From the NCBI RefSeq assembly GCF_015840915.1, contig NZ_CP060398.1, positions 3,720,001 to 3,784,000 on the forward strand: a DNA stretch of 64,000 nucleotides, written 5' to 3'. Made by a program: the position numbers and the translations under genes. Under the pieces are notes generated by a model. It made no database searches. It was not told the DNA's origin and saw only the letters and a program-made list of their open reading frames with translations. Source of the stretch: Synechococcus sp. CBW1002 (GTDB taxonomy: Bacteria; Cyanobacteriota; Cyanobacteriia; PCC-6307; Cyanobiaceae). Below are positions 1 through 8,954 of the stretch, piece after piece. Positions within the stretch are counted from its first letter, which is position 1. Each line of letters opens with the position of its first letter.

Positions 1-221
1 CCAGCCACCAGCGCAACGCCACCGAACGACGACTCGAATCCGTAGTGCCACCACGGCACGGAAGCGGAGGCGGCTTCGAGCTGCTGCAGTGGCACCACCG
101 TGCTGATCAACTCGGCACTGCGGGCGATGTCCTCAATCCGCAGCAACCTGGCCTGAAAGGGATTGGTAAGACCGGCGGCCTGGGGGTGCGGCTCGAATGG
201 GTGCGGGATCGAGGTGGCCAC
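1..221 (-). CDS. Unrecognised protein, 5' part only (cut by window edge)
   Basis: Reading the minus strand from a GTG at 221 gives 73 codons without a stop up to the window edge. The peptide is protein-like rather than GC-shadow-like, with balanced hydrophobic and acidic residues, for example LLRIEDIARSAELISTVVPL followed by WWHYGFESSFGGVALVAG. An in-frame TGA lies about 70 nt upstream of the GTG. TTG and CTG alternatives lie between them and no Shine-Dalgarno is obvious, so the start is uncertain. I do not recognise the family. The plus-strand frame over the same bases looks like a shadow. Confidence 0.4.
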   Translation of the reverse strand, partial: MATSIPHPFEPHPQAAGLTNPFQARLLRIEDIARSAELISTVVPLQQLEAASASVPWWHYGFESSFGGVALVA

Positions 222-564
222 GCTAAGGGCTGACCAGCGCAATTCCGCAGGCTGATCGGATGGCAGATCGGCTGATCGCGAGTTGGTTCATCGATGCCAC
301 CGCCGTTTTCGACAGTCAGAAAACGCTAATGGATCGAAGCCAAAGGACCGACCGTCCGCTGAACAGCAACTTGCACATCACCAACGATTTTGCATGGTTC
401 TGATAAAAACTGGTGGCAGTGCCGCTGGCCCCTGGATCCTGGCCTCTTTCGCCAGCCGATGCATCACCGATCCAGAGATCTAGGCTGAAGTTGATCAGCG
501 GCTCTCCTTTGCCCATGGCGTGCTCCTCCAGCGCGGTGCGCCAAGAATGAGAACCTTCCAGGGC
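222..564. other. Intergenic region with one inverted repeat
   Basis: No convincing gene is seen in these 343 bases between the divergent partial gene and the cheB-cheR fusion. The only structure noticed is a 7-bp perfect inverted repeat, CGTTTTC at 304-310 and GAAAACG at 319-325, separated by 8 nt. There is no T-run after it, so an operator or leader hairpin is as likely as a terminator. Confidence 0.4.
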
Positions 565-3462
565 ATGACGATCACCCGGGTGGTAGGCATCGGAACCTCG
601 GCCGGGGGCCTGGCGGCCTTGACGGATCTGGTCAGCCAGCTGACGGCCGGCGGACGACAGGCCTATGTGGTGGCTCAGCACCTTGATCCCGACCACCACA
701 GCCACCTGCTCGAGCTGCTGGCCCGGACCAGCCGTTTGCCCGTGGTCCTGGCTCGCGATGGGGCACCGCTGCAGCCCGATGTGATCGCCATCGTTCCGCC
801 CAACCACGACGTCACGGTCGTGGCGAACCGCCTCAGTCTTCAGGCGCCGGCTCCTCGCTACGGTCCAGCCCCCAGCATCGACCTGCTGTTGGCCTCAATC
901 GCCAGGGAGTGGGGTGCCAACGGAGTGGCCGTGGTGCTGTCCGGCACCGGCAGCGATGGCGCCTTCGGGCTGCGCTCGGTCAAGGAAGCGGGCGGACTCA
1001 CCCTGGCCCAGAGCCCGGCAGAGGCGAAGTTCGGCGCCATGCCGCGGGCAGCCATCACCCTCGGCGGCGCTGTGCTGGTGCTGGAGGCGGGCGCGATCGG
1101 GCAGCATCTGGCCGGACTGAACAGCCTCACCCCAGCGGCAGCCGAGGAGGCCCCAGCGCCTGGCTCCGGCCTGCCGGCCACCCCGATCGGCTTGTCCGCG
1201 CTGATCGAGCCCTTGCAGCGCGCCACCGGTCTGGATGCGTCCCATTACACCGAGGCGTCGCTGCGCCGCCAGGTGGAACGACGCATGGCGACCCACCAGC
1301 TCAGCGACCTGGAGGCCTACATGCCCCTGCTGGAGGGTGACCCTGAAGAGGCCCAGGCACTGGCCCAGACCCTGCTGGCGTCAGGCACCTCCTTCTTTCG
1401 CGATCCCCAGGCCTTTTCGGCCCTGAGACGGCTCCTGCTCGATGGCCTCTCCAGGCGCCCGGCACCGCATTTCCTGCGCGTCTGGGTGCCGGGCTGCGCC
1501 AGCGGCGAAGAGGCCTATTCGATCGCCATGTTGATCAGTGAGCTGCTCGGCCATCCCCACGATCTGGCTGCCCAGCTGAAGATCTTCGCCACGGATCTCA
1601 GTGAGCAGAGCCTGTCGATCGCCCGCCTCGGAGTGTATCCAGATGCCGCAGTGGCTGGGATTCCAGCGGAATTACGCCAGCGCTTCCTGATGGATCGGGG
1701 AGCCGAACACGTGATCTGTGAATCATTGCGGACCTGCATGGTCTTCGCCCGCCACGACATGGGCAAGGACCCACCATTTCCGCGGCTCGATCTGATCGCC
1801 TGCCGCAACACGCTGATCGATTTCACCGCACCCGTTCAGGAACGGGTGCTGGCCCTGTTCAGTTTTGCCCTGGTGCCCGGAGGACTGTTGTTCCTCGGCC
1901 ATGCGGACGCCCTCGGAAGCCGCATCAGCGGTTTCCATTTGGCTGATGGGGAACAGAACCTGTACCACCGTTCCGGCGACACGCTCACGCGCCAGCCCCT
2001 GCCGCCTGGTCCTGCCGCGGGCCGGCAGGGGCTCGCTGCAGCTCCGACCCGTTCGATCACCGTGCTGCGAGAGACCATCCCCGAGCAGCACATGGCCCTG
2101 CTCGAGGTGCTGATCCGTGCCTTCTGCCAGCCCAGCCTCGTGCTGGATGAACGGCACGATCTGGTGGAAGTGATCGGCGACATCACCCCCTACTGCCGCC
2201 TGCCGGAAGGGCGACTCACGACAGCCGCCCAATCGTTTCTCCGGCCCGAACTGCGCAGCGAGGCCAGGGCCCTGTTTCTGCTGACCCCCGCCGTCAACAC
2301 CACCGCACGCAGTACCGCCGTGCATCTGGAAGACCTCGACCAGTGGGTGCGGCTGGAGCTTCGCTGCCTGACGGTGGATGGCCGTTCCATCCTGCTGCTC
2401 AGCTTTGTGCCGCAGGGGGAGAAGGAGGCCGGCCTCACCACAACGGCGCCACCGGGGGAACGGGATGCCGCCTTCGATCGCGAAATCCAGCGCCTTGAGC
2501 GTAAACTGCTGAGCAGTCAGGAGACCCTACAGCGCTCCTTGATGGAACTGGAGCAGGCGAATGCTGATCTGGAGTTCTTTTCCGAGGAGCTGCAGGCCTC
2601 GTCCGAGGAGCTGCAGTCGTCCAACGAGGAGCTGGAGGCCTCCAACGAGGAGATGCAGGTCACCAACCAGGAACTGGCGACGCTGAACCAGACGCTGAGC
2701 TGCCGCGGCGAACAGCTGGAGCGGCTCAACGCTGATCTGGAAAACATCCAGAGTTCGCTCAGCCAGGGCATGGTGATCGTCGATCGCCAACTCTGTGTCA
2801 CCCGCTTCACCCCTCTGGCGGTGCGGGTCTTCGCCTTGATGGCCAGCGATCTCGGCAAGCCGTTGCTGCGCATTCCCACCACCCTGCCGCTGCCGCAGCT
2901 GCCGGAGGCCCTGGAGGCGGTGCTGCAGGGCGAACCGCGGCAAAGCCTCGAGGCCAGCAGTGAAGATGTCTCCTACCTGATTCAGGTGCTGCCCTACCAG
3001 GATCTGGAAGGTCGACGCCGCGGCGCCATCGTCACCCTCACCGATGTGTCCGAGCTGATGGAGATGAGCCGGGCGGCGGAGGCGGCCCTCAACGAGTTCT
3101 CCAGCCTCACTGATGCCCTCGATGCGGTGGTCTGGAAGTGGAATCAGGGCATGAGCGAGCTTCTCTACGTGAGCCAGCGCATCCACTCCCTGACGGGCTG
3201 GTCCCCCGCCGAACTCTGTGAACACCCAGAGCGGTTCGTCAAGGCGATCGTGCCTGATGATCGTGGCCGCGTGGAGGCGGCCCGCGACTGGACCCAGGGT
3301 CGCTGGACCGTGCGCTACCGCCTCACCACCCGCTCAGGCCGGCCGCTCTGGGTGGTTGAGGCGGGCCGGGTCGTCAAGGACGGCGACGATCGTTTCGTGG
3401 TGGGCACGCTCACCGAGGTGACGCCTGGCCTCGGCCTCGGGGAGCGAGCGGAGGCGGCCTAA
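565..3462 (+). CDS. CheB methylesterase-CheR methyltransferase-PAS fusion protein
   Basis: This multidomain sensory protein has a CheB esterase domain (about residues 1-190) with Ser in GIGTSAGG, His in AQHLDPDHH and Asp in SGTGSDGAFG. A CheR methyltransferase follows (about 205-470) with the SAM motif WVPGCASGEEAYS. After it come a long coiled coil (about 635-725) built from repeated SSEEL/SNEEL units and two PAS-like domains (about 730-830 and 845-950). No histidine kinase or receiver domain is present, so signal output would be methylation or partner binding. ATGs at 520 and 547 are also in frame. 565 was chosen because CheB proteins start a few residues before the GxSAGG loop. No other chemotaxis gene is nearby. 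Its substrate is unknown. Confidence 0.85.
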   Translation: MTITRVVGIGTSAGGLAALTDLVSQLTAGGRQAYVVAQHLDPDHHSHLLELLARTSRLPVVLARDGAPLQPDVIAIVPPNHDVTVVANRLSLQAPAPRYGPAPSIDLLLASIAREWGANGVAVVLSGTGSDGAFGLRSVKEAGGLTLAQSPAEAKFGAMPRAAITLGGAVLVLEAGAIGQHLAGLNSLTPAAAEEAPAPGSGLPATPIGLSALIEPLQRATGLDASHYTEASLRRQVERRMATHQLSDLEAYMPLLEGDPEEAQALAQTLLASGTSFFRDPQAFSALRRLLLDGLSRRPAPHFLRVWVPGCASGEEAYSIAMLISELLGHPHDLAAQLKIFATDLSEQSLSIARLGVYPDAAVAGIPAELRQRFLMDRGAEHVICESLRTCMVFARHDMGKDPPFPRLDLIACRNTLIDFTAPVQERVLALFSFALVPGGLLFLGHADALGSRISGFHLADGEQNLYHRSGDTLTRQPLPPGPAAGRQGLAAAPTRSITVLRETIPEQHMALLEVLIRAFCQPSLVLDERHDLVEVIGDITPYCRLPEGRLTTAAQSFLRPELRSEARALFLLTPAVNTTARSTAVHLEDLDQWVRLELRCLTVDGRSILLLSFVPQGEKEAGLTTTAPPGERDAAFDREIQRLERKLLSSQETLQRSLMELEQANADLEFFSEELQASSEELQSSNEELEASNEEMQVTNQELATLNQTLSCRGEQLERLNADLENIQSSLSQGMVIVDRQLCVTRFTPLAVRVFALMASDLGKPLLRIPTTLPLPQLPEALEAVLQGEPRQSLEASSEDVSYLIQVLPYQDLEGRRRGAIVTLTDVSELMEMSRAAEAALNEFSSLTDALDAVVWKWNQGMSELLYVSQRIHSLTGWSPAELCEHPERFVKAIVPDDRGRVEAARDWTQGRWTVRYRLTTRSGRPLWVVEAGRVVKDGDDRFVVGTLTEVTPGLGLGERAEAA

Positions 3463-3748
3463 CAAGGCCTGCAAGCCCTACAAGACCTGAAGCATGGAGT
3501 ACAGGAAACGGCGGCAAGCGTCGAGATAACTATCGAAGAGGTGCTTGTTTGACGTAAAGGTGCAGCCCACGCCAAACAGATGTATCTATCGGCACTTCCG
3601 GCGTACTGTGAAACCAAAAGCAGGTGATCCATTCACCGGCTTTCCATACCGGAGGGGCACGTTTCCAACCCGAAAGACCCATGGACTCTGGCTGACTGAA
3701 AGAGGGGCGCAAGACCCCGTAACGCCTGATTGTTCATCTTTCCTTCCA
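3463..3748 (+). promoter_or_regulatory. Gene-free leader upstream of the sigma factor, with possible hairpins
   Basis: If the sigma factor starts at 3749, 286 bases separate it from the preceding gene. They hold small potential stems: GGTGA/TCACC (3623-3627 with 3633-3637) and GGGG/CCCC (3704-3707 with 3715-3718). The reading frame of the sigma gene stays open upstream to about 3545, but that peptide is Cys/Arg-rich and unlike sigma factors. No known riboswitch class was recognised. Confidence 0.3.
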
Positions 3749-4624
3749 ATGCCATACTCTCCGTTGCCTCTTGATTCAGGGTCCGATGGACTCACGGAAT
3801 ATTTGTATTTATTGCGACGAGTTCCGCTGCTCACGGCATCAGAGGAACTTCACCTGGCCGCCATCGTGCAGCAATGGCTGAAGGATCCCCAGCCCACGAA
3901 AGCTCTGCGTTGCAGTGCGGAGAGAGCCAGAAACCGGATGGTGTCCGCCAATCTCAGGCTGGTAGTGATGATTGCACGCCGATACAGCAGTCGTCTCGAT
4001 GGCCTTCATCTGGAAATGCTTGATTTGCTGCAGGCCGGCAACCTGGGCTTGATTGAGGCCGTGGAGCGATTTGATCCGAAACGAGGCTATAAGTTTTCTA
4101 CCTACGCCTTCTGGTGGATTCGCAAAGCGATCGGCAATTGCTTGAGGGAATCGGGCTCTCCCATCCGCATCCCGGTCCCGATGATCACCCTGGTCAGCCG
4201 CGCCCATAGGCTGCAGGCCCGCTCCGATCGGAGCCTCACAACCCGCGAGCTGGCTGCTGCGCTTGATGTGGAGGAGGAGCGGCTGGAGGCCTCGCTTCGT
4301 GCCGTTCGGCACAGCCGCATGACCTCCCTGCATCAGCCGATTGCCGGCGCAACAGACGATCTCTGCCTCATCGATGCGATTGCCGATGAGCGTGTTCCGG
4401 TGCTGGAAGAGGATTACCGGTGGTTGCGGGAACAGGTGGAGGCACTGGATCACCGGGAGCGCCGTCTTCTGAGCTTGCGATATGCCGAACCGGATGGTCG
4501 CTCCCTGAGCTCCACCGCAGAGATGATGGGGCTGACCAAAGGTGTGGTTCAGAATCTGGAGCGGCAGACCTTTCGGAAGCTGCGCCGTTGTCTGGCGCCG
4601 GTTCTTGATCCCTGCACGGCCTGA
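3749..4624 (+). CDS. RpoD-like group 2 RNA polymerase sigma factor
   Basis: A 291-residue sigma-70 family protein that would direct RNA polymerase to alternative promoters. It has region 1.2 (LTEYLYLLRRVPLLTASEEL), region 2 with NLRLVVMIARRY and the DNA-melting and -10 part around GYKFSTYAFWWIRKAI, region 3, and region 4 with a helix-turn-helix around SSTAEMMGLTKGVVQNLERQ. The ATG at 3749 is chosen because region 1.2 follows directly. The frame is open further upstream, but that extension has no family resemblance. The length and the lack of a region 1.1 fit the non-essential group 2 factors that cyanobacteria carry in several copies. It ends 3 nt before the next gene, so co-transcription with the PAS-GGDEF protein is likely. 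Confidence 0.9.
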   Translation: MPYSPLPLDSGSDGLTEYLYLLRRVPLLTASEELHLAAIVQQWLKDPQPTKALRCSAERARNRMVSANLRLVVMIARRYSSRLDGLHLEMLDLLQAGNLGLIEAVERFDPKRGYKFSTYAFWWIRKAIGNCLRESGSPIRIPVPMITLVSRAHRLQARSDRSLTTRELAAALDVEEERLEASLRAVRHSRMTSLHQPIAGATDDLCLIDAIADERVPVLEEDYRWLREQVEALDHRERRLLSLRYAEPDGRSLSSTAEMMGLTKGVVQNLERQTFRKLRRCLAPVLDPCTA

Positions 4625-4627
4625 GCC

Positions 4628-5980
4628 ATGACTGCGCAACTGGGTCCTGCCAATGCTGCCAGGATCATTCAAGTCGATGTCGATCAGCCCTACCGCGCCA
4701 TCGTCGAGCAGATGGGCCATGGCGTGCTCACCCTCTCCAGTTCCGGTGCGGTGCACTACGCCAATCAGGCTCTGGCAGACCTGATCGGCCATGCCCGTGA
4801 GACCCTTTGCGGGCAACCCTTCACCGCGCTGACGCCCTCCAGCCAATGGCCCACGGTGGATCGCCTGCGGCAGGTGTCTCCAGGCCGCACCGAACAGGCC
4901 GAGCTGGTGCTGCTGCATCGCAACGGGGAGCCCGTTCTCACCCTGATGAGCAGCAGCGGCCTCCGCAATGGTGACCTCGAGACCCAGTGTCTGGTTGCCA
5001 CCGATCTGAGCGGCCTGGCTCCAGTACACCTCGATCGGGGCAGTGAGACCTACCGACACCGGCTGTTGACCGAGGCGCTCTCGGCGTTTCTGGTGGAAAT
5101 CGACGCAGACCGCTTCATCCGCTGGATCACCCCCTCGGTGCGATCCCTGCTCGGCTGGACCTCCCATCAACTGCTGGGTGGCAGCCTCGCTGAACTCCTG
5201 CCGGACGTCGATCTCCTGCCGGACTTCAATCCCGCCCAGGCCTTCGCCCTCTGCCCGGATCAGCAGAGTGTGCTGCGCCTTCGGGCCAGCGATGGCACCG
5301 ACCGATGGATGCGCTGCCTCTGCTGGCCCCTGGCCGGCGAGGGACGTGCCTGCTGTGGCTGGATTCTTGCCTTTCAGGATGGGGCCGCCGCAGAGCGGAT
5401 CAACGGCGACAGCTCCCATCGACGGGCACCACAGGGGGAGGCCAGCATCGGCAGCGATCGCCTCACAGGCCTGATGAACCGCACGGCCCTCGTGCAACGG
5501 TTGAGCCAGCTGGATCATTCCCGCTGGCGCCGCTGCCAGCCCGTGGGGCTGGCCTGCTGGGATCTCGATGCGTTTAGGCTCCTGAACCAGAGCTATGGCC
5601 GCGAGGCCGGCGATCAGGTGCTGCGCTCCCTTGCCGATCGCCTGCGCCGGCTGGTGCTGCCCAGCGATCTGATGGCCCGTCTGGGCGGCGATCAGCTGGT
5701 GGCGGTCTTCGCCGGCATGGGCAGCCTCGAGGAAGTGGTGCAACTGGCCGAATCGATCCGCAGGGTTCTGGCACTGCCGCTGCCGGTGAGCGGCCACTGG
5801 ATCCGGCCACGGCTCAGCGTGGGGGTGACCCTCGAGCAGCCGGGCGACTGCCCCGAAGATCTGCTCAGCCGCACCTGCCGAGCCCTGCGCCAGGCCAAGT
5901 CCCAGGGCGGGAATCGGGGCTTTCCCGTGGCAGTGCCGCCGCTGCAGGCTGCCCATCCGGATCTGGCCAGCTGCTGCTGA
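4628..5980 (+). CDS. PAS-PAS-GGDEF protein with degenerate GGDEF site
   Basis: 450 residues: an N-terminal PAS domain (about 20-130), a second PAS-like domain (about 150-255), then a GGDEF domain (about 275-440) opening with DRLTGLMNRTALV. The signature reads GGDQL rather than GG(D/E)EF, so the metal-binding acidic residue is replaced by Gln. The RxxD inhibitory site that would lie five residues before it reads LPSD. The domain is therefore probably a weak or inactive cyclase, perhaps a GTP-binding receptor or scaffold. No membrane segment is seen, so it should be cytosolic. It sits immediately after the sigma factor gene, suggesting one transcript. Activity is inferred from the motif only. 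Confidence 0.85.
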   Translation: MTAQLGPANAARIIQVDVDQPYRAIVEQMGHGVLTLSSSGAVHYANQALADLIGHARETLCGQPFTALTPSSQWPTVDRLRQVSPGRTEQAELVLLHRNGEPVLTLMSSSGLRNGDLETQCLVATDLSGLAPVHLDRGSETYRHRLLTEALSAFLVEIDADRFIRWITPSVRSLLGWTSHQLLGGSLAELLPDVDLLPDFNPAQAFALCPDQQSVLRLRASDGTDRWMRCLCWPLAGEGRACCGWILAFQDGAAAERINGDSSHRRAPQGEASIGSDRLTGLMNRTALVQRLSQLDHSRWRRCQPVGLACWDLDAFRLLNQSYGREAGDQVLRSLADRLRRLVLPSDLMARLGGDQLVAVFAGMGSLEEVVQLAESIRRVLALPLPVSGHWIRPRLSVGVTLEQPGDCPEDLLSRTCRALRQAKSQGGNRGFPVAVPPLQAAHPDLASCC

Positions 5981-6027
5981 GCCGCCAGACACATACGATT
6001 TGCTTCAGGCCTTCACTCTCTGCGCGA

Positions 6028-6516
6028 ATGAGCTCCTACTCCTTCGATGTCGTGTCCGATTTCGATCGCCAGGAGCTGGTGAACGCCATTGATCAGGTGC
6101 GCCGCGAGGTGATCCAGCGCTACGACCTCAAGGACTCCGGCACCGAAATCGAGCTGGAGGAGACCAGCCTGGTGATCACCACCGCCAGCGAGATGACCCT
6201 GCAGGCGGTGGAAGACGTGCTGCGCCAGAAGGCGACCAAACGGGATCTTTCGCTCAAGATCTTCGATTTCCAGACTCCCGAACCGGCCGGTGGCAACCGG
6301 GTGCGGCAAGTGGTGACCCTCCGCAAGGGTCTGAGCCCGGAGCTGGCCAAATCGCTGAGCAAGAAAGTGCGTGACACCATCAAGAAGGTCACTGTGGCGA
6401 TCCAGGGCGAAAGCCTGCGGATCACCGGCAAGAACAAGGATGACCTGCAGCAGGTGATCGCCCTGCTCAGGAGCGAAGATCTGGAGGTGCCGCTCCAGTT
6501 CGAGAACTACCGCTGA
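6028..6516 (+). CDS. yajQ: YajQ family nucleotide-binding protein (UPF0234)
   Basis: 162 residues, the usual length for the YajQ family, starting MSSYSFDVVSDFDRQELVNA and covering both alpha/beta halves through FENYR at the C-terminus. Family members bind nucleic acid, and some (Xanthomonas XC_3703 type) are reported c-di-GMP effectors, which would fit the neighbouring GGDEF gene, but no cyanobacterial function is established here. Cytosolic. It stands alone, 47 nt after the PAS-GGDEF gene and 140 nt before the radical SAM cluster. A 14-bp direct tandem repeat overlaps its stop codon. Confidence 0.93.
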   Translation: MSSYSFDVVSDFDRQELVNAIDQVRREVIQRYDLKDSGTEIELEETSLVITTASEMTLQAVEDVLRQKATKRDLSLKIFDFQTPEPAGGNRVRQVVTLRKGLSPELAKSLSKKVRDTIKKVTVAIQGESLRITGKNKDDLQQVIALLRSEDLEVPLQFENYR

Positions 6517-6537
6517 ACTGAAACCGCTGAACTGAAA
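6510..6537 (+). repeat. 14-bp tandem direct repeat across the yajQ stop codon
   Basis: The unit CCGCTGAACTGAAA occurs twice back to back (6510-6523 and 6524-6537). The first copy contains the yajQ TGA stop, so a simple duplication of the gene end is the likely origin. Confidence 0.8.
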
Positions 6538-6656
6538 ACACTGAGCCCAGGCCGCGCCAGGACCCTGAGGCGCCAGTGGCTTTCTTAAGATAATCGTTAG
6601 AAACGTCCAGGCGCAGACGGGCCCCATACCTTGAAGAGTCGAAACGTTGCGGCACG

Positions 6657-7928
6657 ATGCGCGGACTCGCCCTGCTGCGGAAGTTACGGCTGAGCTGGTT
6701 CCTGCTCAGCCATGGCCTGGGCAGTGCCCATGATTTTGTGGATGTGCTCTACCGCATCTATCTGAATCACAGCAAGATCATCCATTTTCGTGATGGATTT
6801 CCTGTTTATTCCCTCTCCACCCCGGCACTGTTCAGCCGCCCGGCCCATCACTTCATTGCCCGCACGCTCTACCGCGGCATCCAGAATCGCAACATCCCCA
6901 ATCTGATGAGTCTGGCCGTCACCGACGGCTGCAACGCTCGCTGCAGCCACTGCAGCTTTTATCAGGGCGTCGAGGAACCCGGCCGCCCGCTGCTGAGCCT
7001 TGAGCAGACCCGGGAGCTGATCCGTCAGGCCCAGGAGCTGGGCGTTTCGATCATCAACCTGGTGGGCGGGGAACCGCTGCAGCGACCCGATCTGAGCGAG
7101 ATCATCCGCAGCGTCGACAAGGATCTCTCCACCGTGCTGCTGTTCACCAATGGCTGGCATCTGGCGGAGCAGGCGGTGGCCCTGCGCCGCGCCGGCCTCG
7201 ACAGCGTCTACGTGAGCCTCGATGCCGCCGATGCGGCTCGCCATGACCAGCGCCGGGGCCTGCCGGGGCTGTTCGTGCGGGCCCTGCAGGGGCTGCGGGC
7301 GGCGCGCCGGCAGGGATTGTCGGTGGGCATCTCGGCCACCCTCACCCCGGAGGACTATGCCGCCGGCGAACTGGAGCGGCTGGTGGAGCTGGCCCGCCGG
7401 GTCGGTGCCCACGAAGTGCTGGTCTTCGATGCGCTGCCCAGCGGTCGGTTGCAGCACCGCGATGATCTGGTGGATCGCGAGGGCCATGCCGGTGGCGACG
7501 ACTGGGTGGAGCGGATGATCCGCTCGGCCGATCGCTGGAATGCGGATCCGCGCTATCCCGGCGTGGTGTTTTCGGCTTACATCAGCAGCCACCGCAGTGT
7601 GGGCTGCGCCTGCGGCACGAGTTACTTCTATCTATCGCCCTATGGCGATGTGATGTCGTGTGATTTCAACCACGCCATCTTCGGCAATGCCGTGCAGGAA
7701 CCGCTCTGGCGGGTCTGGCAGCGCCTCAGCGACGATCCAGATTTCCAGCGGGCCAAGTGGGGCGGCTGCAAGGTGAAGGATTCCGGGTTTCGCGCCAAAC
7801 CCACCGTGCGGGGCGGGGCGGCCACCACTGTTCCATCGATTGCTCCATCACTTGTTCCATCGGTTGCTCCCTCGCCAGATCAGACCGTGTCTGCCGGAAG
7901 TGCCGCTGAGCCTTCACCATGGCCCTGA
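6657..7928 (+). CDS. Radical SAM protein with auxiliary Cys region
   Basis: 423 residues. The radical SAM cluster motif CNARCSHC (CxxxCxxC) lies near residue 97, followed by the NLVGGEPL glycine motif and strands typical of the partial TIM barrel. Cysteines in GCACGTSYFYLSPYGDVMSC and GGCKVKDSG at the C-terminal part resemble a SPASM/twitch-type auxiliary cluster. The N-terminal 80 residues are not typical of the core fold and may bind a lipid or partner. The last 35 residues are a Ser/Pro repeat tail (VPSIAP-type units). It overlaps the next gene by 10 nt and starts the seven-gene run to 15432. The substrate is unknown. HpnH-like lipid modification and peptide maturation are both conceivable. 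Confidence 0.85.
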   Translation: MRGLALLRKLRLSWFLLSHGLGSAHDFVDVLYRIYLNHSKIIHFRDGFPVYSLSTPALFSRPAHHFIARTLYRGIQNRNIPNLMSLAVTDGCNARCSHCSFYQGVEEPGRPLLSLEQTRELIRQAQELGVSIINLVGGEPLQRPDLSEIIRSVDKDLSTVLLFTNGWHLAEQAVALRRAGLDSVYVSLDAADAARHDQRRGLPGLFVRALQGLRAARRQGLSVGISATLTPEDYAAGELERLVELARRVGAHEVLVFDALPSGRLQHRDDLVDREGHAGGDDWVERMIRSADRWNADPRYPGVVFSAYISSHRSVGCACGTSYFYLSPYGDVMSCDFNHAIFGNAVQEPLWRVWQRLSDDPDFQRAKWGGCKVKDSGFRAKPTVRGGAATTVPSIAPSLVPSVAPSPDQTVSAGSAAEPSPWP

Positions 7929-8938
7929 CCCCCCTGCTGCTCACTGCCTGTGCGGTGGATCGCAGCCTCACCGGTGCCTCCTTCAGCTTTGTGGCCGCCG
8001 TGATCCTGCTCGGCCTGGCGGCGCTTGCCTGGCTGGCACGCTTCCGGGATCGGATACCGAGCCGGCTGGGTCTGATGGCCGTGGGGGTGCTGATCTTCGA
8101 GCTGTTCACGGCGCCGATGTGGCACAACGCCCACCTGGGCCGCTGGGCCTATCTCTACCAGGATGTCAGCTGGGTTCTGACCTTCGGTTGGAGCGTCTTT
8201 TTCCTGCTGGTGGTGGAGATCATCGACCAACTCCGGCCCCGCTGGCGGGCCTGGCGGCGCTTCAGCCTGCAACTGCTGCTGATCACGCTGCTCACCCTGC
8301 CCCTGGAAATTCTGGTGGTGCACCTGGGCATCCGCAGCTATGCGCCCGAGGTGCTGGATGCCGTGGTGGGGGGCTTCGTGGCTGGGGTGCCGCTGCAGCT
8401 GCTGTTCTATGTGCCCGTGTTCACCTCCCTGGTTCTGTGCTTCTACAAGTACTGGTGCCTGGTGCTGGAAGATCCATTGCTGCTGCCGATGCGGCAGATT
8501 CACTGGGGACGCGGCCTGGGCCTGACCCTGGTGGCGGTGCTGCTGTTCGAAGTGATGGTGGAGCCCATGGTCGACAACCGTGGATTTCCGGCCTGGTCGA
8601 TGCTCTATCGCGACATCAGTGTGTTGATGAGCGGCCTCTGGATCCTGGTGATCGCCATCACCGCCGCCGTTGTGTCGTCTTCCTTTGCGCACCGTCCGAT
8701 CGCCCAGAGATTCGTGCTGGCGCTGATGGTGGCCACCTCCATCGCCCTGCCGATCGAATACACCCTCTGGAGCCTGGGGATCCGGGTTTATGGAGCCAGC
8801 GCCGTGGCGAACTTCTCGGGATTCACGATTCCGCTGCTGGGGGCTCCGATTGAAATCGCCTTTGCGATTCCCTGTTATCTGGCCCTGATCATCTGCTTCG
8901 TTCGCTACTGGGACATCGTGATCGACAACCATCTCTGA
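7919..8938 (+). CDS. Polytopic membrane protein made of two homologous halves
   Basis: 339 residues, almost wholly hydrophobic, about nine membrane spans. Residues about 51-180 and 201-331 are clearly repeats of one another: FELFTAPMWHN...LYQDVSW matches FEVMVEPMVDN...LYRDISV, LPLEILVVHLGIRSY matches LPIEYTLWSLGIRVY, and YVPVFTSLVLCFYKYW matches AIPCYLALIICFVRYW. This tandem organisation recalls membrane carotenoid enzymes such as fused CarR-type lycopene cyclases, but I do not see their diagnostic motifs, so the family is open. The start ATG lies inside the end of the radical SAM gene (10-nt overlap), implying coupled translation. It probably acts with the UbiA-like enzyme downstream. Confidence 0.75.
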   Translation: MALTPLLLTACAVDRSLTGASFSFVAAVILLGLAALAWLARFRDRIPSRLGLMAVGVLIFELFTAPMWHNAHLGRWAYLYQDVSWVLTFGWSVFFLLVVEIIDQLRPRWRAWRRFSLQLLLITLLTLPLEILVVHLGIRSYAPEVLDAVVGGFVAGVPLQLLFYVPVFTSLVLCFYKYWCLVLEDPLLLPMRQIHWGRGLGLTLVAVLLFEVMVEPMVDNRGFPAWSMLYRDISVLMSGLWILVIAITAAVVSSSFAHRPIAQRFVLALMVATSIALPIEYTLWSLGIRVYGASAVANFSGFTIPLLGAPIEIAFAIPCYLALIICFVRYWDIVIDNHL

Positions 8939-8954
8939 ACGGCTTGATGCATCC

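Noticed and set aside
3839-5992. 717-codon open frame on the minus strand
   Set aside because: It lies antisense to the sigma factor and the PAS-GGDEF gene, both with strong family motifs. Its composition is low-complexity Gln/His/Gly, typical of GC-rich shadows.
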